From the NCBI GenBank assembly GCA_020848545.1, contig JADLHZ010000010.1:1-61732 (forward strand): a stretch of DNA of 61,732 bases, written 5' to 3'. Below, one piece after another: positions 59,291-61,732 of this stretch. Source of the DNA: Deltaproteobacteria bacterium (GTDB lineage Bacteria; Myxococcota; JADLHZ01). Position 1 is the first letter of the stretch. The number at the start of each line of letters is the position of its first letter. Under the pieces are notes generated by a model. It had not been told where the DNA came from, made no database searches, and saw only the letters and a program-made list of their open reading frames with translations. A program made the position numbers and the translations under genes.

Positions 59291-60641
59291 CGTCAACCCG
59301 ACCACCGGTCAGGTGCTGCACCAGTTCACGCCGCACACCGCCGCTGAGGTCGAAGAGAAGCTCGGGCTCGCCGAACGTGCCTTCGCCTCGCACCGGCGAA
59401 CGACCTTCAACGAGCGCGGTCGCCTGTTGCACCGCGTCGCCGACATGCTCGAAAAAGACGCCGATCGCTTCGCGCACCTCGCCGTCATCGAGATGGGAAA
59501 GACGCTCTCGGCGGCGCTCGCCGAGGTGAAGAAGTGCGCGGCGACGTGCCGGCACTTCGCCGACCACGCCGAGCGCTACCTCGGCGATGAAGCGCTGCCG
59601 TCGGACGCCAAGAAGAGCTACGTCCGCTACCTGCCGCTCGGGCCGGTGCTCGCGGTGATGCCGTGGAACTTTCCCTTCTGGCAGGTGATCCGCTTCGCCG
59701 CGCCGGCGCTGATGGCCGGAAACGTGGGCGTCTTGAAGCACGCGTCGAACGTGCCGCAGTGCGCGCTCGCGCTCGAAGCGTTGTTCGCGAGCGCCGGGTT
59801 CGCGCCGGGCGTGTTCCAGAGCCTGCTCATCGGACCGAGCGAGGTTTCTCTGCTCATCGCTGATCGTCGGATCGCGGCAGTCACCGTCACCGGCAGCGAG
59901 GGCGCCGGCAAGAACGTCGCCGAGCACGCCGGCCGCGCGCTGAAGAAGTGCGTGCTCGAGCTCGGCGGCAGCGATCCCTTCGTCGTGATGCCGAGCGCCG
60001 ATCTCGACGCCGCGGTGGCAGCCGCGGTCACGGCGCGCAACATCAACAACGGCCAATCGTGCATCGCCGCCAAGCGCTTCATCGTCCACGCTCAAATCTA
60101 CGAGCGCTTCGTCGAGCGCTTCGTCGAGCGCATGCAGCAAGTCGTCGTCGGCGATCCGCTCGACCCGCAGACCGAGGTCGGCCCGCTCGCGACGAAGCAC
60201 GGCCGCGACGAGCTCCACGAGCAAGTGAAGCGCGCCGAGCGGGCCGGCGCGCGCATCCTCTGCGGCGGTGAGCCACGCTCAGGCCGCGGCTGGTACTACG
60301 CGCCCACGGTGCTCGCCGACGTCTCGAACCGCTCACCGATCTACGAAGAGGAGCTCTTCGGTCCGGTGGCGATGGTGTTTCGCGCCGACGATCTTTCGCA
60401 CGCGATTCGCATCGCCAACGACTCGCCCTTCGGCCTCGGCAGCAGCGTTTGGACGAAGGACGCCGGCGAGATCGAGCGCTTCGCGAGCGAGATCGAGGCA
60501 GGGCAAACGTTCTTCAACACGATCGTGGCGAGCGATCCGCGGCTGCCCTTCGGTGGCATCAAGCGCTCGGGCTACGGCCGCGAGCTCGCCGCGCACGGGA
60601 TCCGCGAGTTCTGCAACGCGAAGACGGTGGTCGAGGCTTAG
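59277..60641 (+). CDS. Aldehyde dehydrogenase, succinate-semialdehyde type
   Basis: A 454-residue NAD(P)-dependent dehydrogenase. Catalytic Cys is in NNGQSCIAAKR (about residue 260), the general base Glu in LELGGSDPF (about 228), and the 'MPWNFPFWQ' nucleotide-fold segment is intact. The sequence SPFGLGSSVWTKD and ending GIREFCNAKTV fit the succinate-semialdehyde dehydrogenase (GabD/YneI-like) clade, but the aldehyde is not certain. The start is the second ATG of the 14-bp duplication; no ribosome site is evident. Confidence 0.93.
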   Translation: MPIESVNPTTGQVLHQFTPHTAAEVEEKLGLAERAFASHRRTTFNERGRLLHRVADMLEKDADRFAHLAVIEMGKTLSAALAEVKKCAATCRHFADHAERYLGDEALPSDAKKSYVRYLPLGPVLAVMPWNFPFWQVIRFAAPALMAGNVGVLKHASNVPQCALALEALFASAGFAPGVFQSLLIGPSEVSLLIADRRIAAVTVTGSEGAGKNVAEHAGRALKKCVLELGGSDPFVVMPSADLDAAVAAAVTARNINNGQSCIAAKRFIVHAQIYERFVERFVERMQQVVVGDPLDPQTEVGPLATKHGRDELHEQVKRAERAGARILCGGEPRSGRGWYYAPTVLADVSNRSPIYEEELFGPVAMVFRADDLSHAIRIANDSPFGLGSSVWTKDAGEIERFASEIEAGQTFFNTIVASDPRLPFGGIKRSGYGRELAAHGIREFCNAKTVVEA

Positions 60642-60696
60642 GCCAGGTCTCGCGGCCTCTTGCGACCCTGGCCTCCGCGAGCGTAGTCAGCGACGC

Positions 60697-61206
60697 ATGA
60701 TTCATCAGCTGACGATCGCCCAGTTCTCGAAAATGCTCCACAACTTGTCGAAGCTCTTCGACCAAGCCGCCCTGCACGCCGAGGCGAAGAAGTTCGACCT
60801 GGCCGTGCTTCTCCAGGCCCGCCTCGCGCCGGATCAACTGCCACTCGTCCGCCAGATTCAGATCGCCTGTGACACGGCGAAGCTCGGCGTGGCGCGGCTC
60901 ACCGGCAAGGACGCGCCCGTGCACGAGGACAACGAGAAGACGGTGGCGGAGTGCAAAGCGCGCATCGAGTCCGTCATCGGCTACTTGCAGTCGTTCACCG
61001 AGAAAGACTTCGCGGGCTACGAAGCACGGCAAGTGACGACGCCGCGCTGGAACGGCAAGTGGCTCACCGGCGAGGAGTACGCCGTGCAGCACGTGATCCC
61101 GAACTTCTATTTTCACGTCACAACGGCGTACGCGATCCTCCGCCACAACGGCGTCGACATCGGCAAGAAGAACTACCTCGGCGACATGCCGTACAAAGGC
61201 GGGTGA
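60697..61206 (+). CDS. DUF1993 family protein
   Basis: A 169-residue helical protein. 'MIHQLTIAQFSKMLHNLSKLFDQAA' and 'NFYFHVTTAYAILRHNGVDIGKKNYLGD' (key parts LRHNGVDIGKKNYLGD) are the DUF1993 hallmarks; the fold is DinB-like. Usual metal-binding positions of DinB are only partly visible. Function unknown. ATG 60697 is 55 nt after the dehydrogenase stop. Confidence 0.9.
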   Translation: MIHQLTIAQFSKMLHNLSKLFDQAALHAEAKKFDLAVLLQARLAPDQLPLVRQIQIACDTAKLGVARLTGKDAPVHEDNEKTVAECKARIESVIGYLQSFTEKDFAGYEARQVTTPRWNGKWLTGEEYAVQHVIPNFYFHVTTAYAILRHNGVDIGKKNYLGDMPYKGG

Positions 61207-61219
61207 CTGAAGCTCGCCC

Positions 61220-61405
61220 GTGCTGCCATACCTCGATCCCAAACCGCTCCAACTCGGCGCCATCAGCGTACAGTGGTTCGGGCTGCTGGTCGGCACCGGG
61301 ATCATCATCGGGCGTATTTTGGCCCGCTGGCGCGCACGCAAGCTCCGCTTCGACGCCGGGGAGCGCCGAGCACCGTGCCACGCGTGTCGCTCGCATGAGC
61401 CGTGA
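61220..61405 (+). pseudogene. lgt: Truncated lgt (prolipoprotein diacylglyceryl transferase)
   Basis: From GTG 61220 about 49 codons match the N-terminus of Lgt (LPYLDPKPLQLGAISVQWFG and GTGIIIGRILARWRARKLRFDAG). After about 61365 the frame reads unrelated residues and stops. The lost part would be about 200 residues with the catalytic region. The join meets the antisense RHS sequence, so the truncation is either a real rearrangement or an assembly error. Without lgt the lipoproteins of this window could not be lipidated, so an intact copy must exist elsewhere if the truncation is real. Confidence 0.8.
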
Positions 61406-61732
61406 ACGCGCCACGACGAAGCGTTCCCACATGCACGCCGGCGACCGAGATCGGCGCCGTTAGCCCCGCGCCGTCATGCACGCCGCCGCCGACGTACGCG
61501 AGCGCGATCTTGCCGTCACTGCGGCGCACCTTCGCGAGGCGCTGGCCCGATTCGTCGTACAAATAATCGTACTCGTCGCCCGCCGGCGTTCTCGCGCTCT
61601 CGATTTGGTTTTGCGGGCCGTAGGTATACTGCGTCTCGCCACCGCCCACGCGCCGTCGTGTCACCCGCCCGAGCGCGTCAAACGTTTGCACCACCTGCGT
61701 CGCGGCGGCGAGAGTCAGCGTGGAGCCCGAAC
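61305..61732 (-). pseudogene. RHS/YD-repeat protein fragment, open at the window edge
   Basis: The minus-strand frame is open to the right edge and reads YD/RHS repeats: QTFDALGRVTRRRV, YTYGPQNQIES, YDYLYDESGQRLAKVRRSDG, and 'RGAFTAHASDTRGTVLG' near the RHS core end. After about 61365 the sequence no longer reads as RHS and ends at 61305 through antisense lgt. The usual variable C-terminal toxin is missing. It is a partial gene at both ends. Confidence 0.85.

Overview
The window is about 61.7 kb of GC-rich, densely coded bacterial DNA with roughly 55 genes. Many neighbours are joined by 1-4 nt ATGA/GTGA overlaps. The gene content points to a Myxococcota (deltaproteobacterial-type) genome: a eukaryote-like Ser/Thr kinase with a PEGA-like tail, an FHA protein, many lipoproteins, thrombospondin type 3 repeats, coiled-coil membrane proteins, an eukaryote-like sterol reductase, and long Ala/Pro/Lys-rich linkers. 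This placement is inferred from family content; no rRNA or tRNA gene was seen.

Layout. 0-8 kb: a lipoprotein whose 5' end carries an inverted repeat, an Ala/Pro-rich protein, a tyrosine phosphatase, an FHA protein, and a lipoprotein + MacB-like ABC transporter operon. 8-13.3 kb: a CopG/VapC toxin-antitoxin pair; a minus-strand group of PEGA-type kinase, Gln-rich protein and secreted FlgT/CsgG-like protein; a DUF2007 + Lon-N pair. 13.3-21.3 kb: an M49-like lipoprotein peptidase, a TSP3/Gly-rich surface protein, a 987-aa protein with a C-terminal transglutaminase fold, and a small V4R/DUF2378-like protein. 21.4-29.2 kb: a GH31-FadL-hydrolase operon, a second toxin-antitoxin pair, and an ABC exporter whose permease is fused to a CPBP protease. 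29.2-37 kb: M14 carboxypeptidase, orphan ActC/NrfD, HPt-REC-GGDEF protein, a TPR (SycD-like) + 492-aa pair, and alanine racemase. 37-45 kb: membrane coiled-coil + NlpC/P60-barrel fusion, then an operon of 2OG-Fe(II) oxygenase-WD40 fusion, TetR and metallo-beta-lactamase (MBL) hydrolase behind a palindromic operator, then a ParA with two N-terminal zinc fingers and its RHH partner.

The most notable region is 46.3-53.0 kb: a six-gene minus-strand operon reading MBL-cNMP-binding protein, multi-zinc protein, small CxCC protein, zinc-ribbon E2-like protein, JAB/JAMM protease, ThiF/E1-like enzyme. The last three genes are the conjugation and deconjugation core of a prokaryotic ubiquitin-like pathway. 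No Ub-like modifier is recognisable. Three related CxCC...C modules occur in the two proteins upstream of the E2, and cyclic-nucleotide and MBL domains sit at the head. I regard this as the best candidate for an undescribed system.

53-61.7 kb: lipoprotein, glycosyltransferase, membrane proteins, a DHCR7-type sterol reductase, a PuuD-like membrane domain, an aldehyde dehydrogenase, a DUF1993 protein, and at the right edge the first ~49 codons of lgt running into an antisense RHS/YD-repeat fragment, which is either a real rearrangement or an assembly join.
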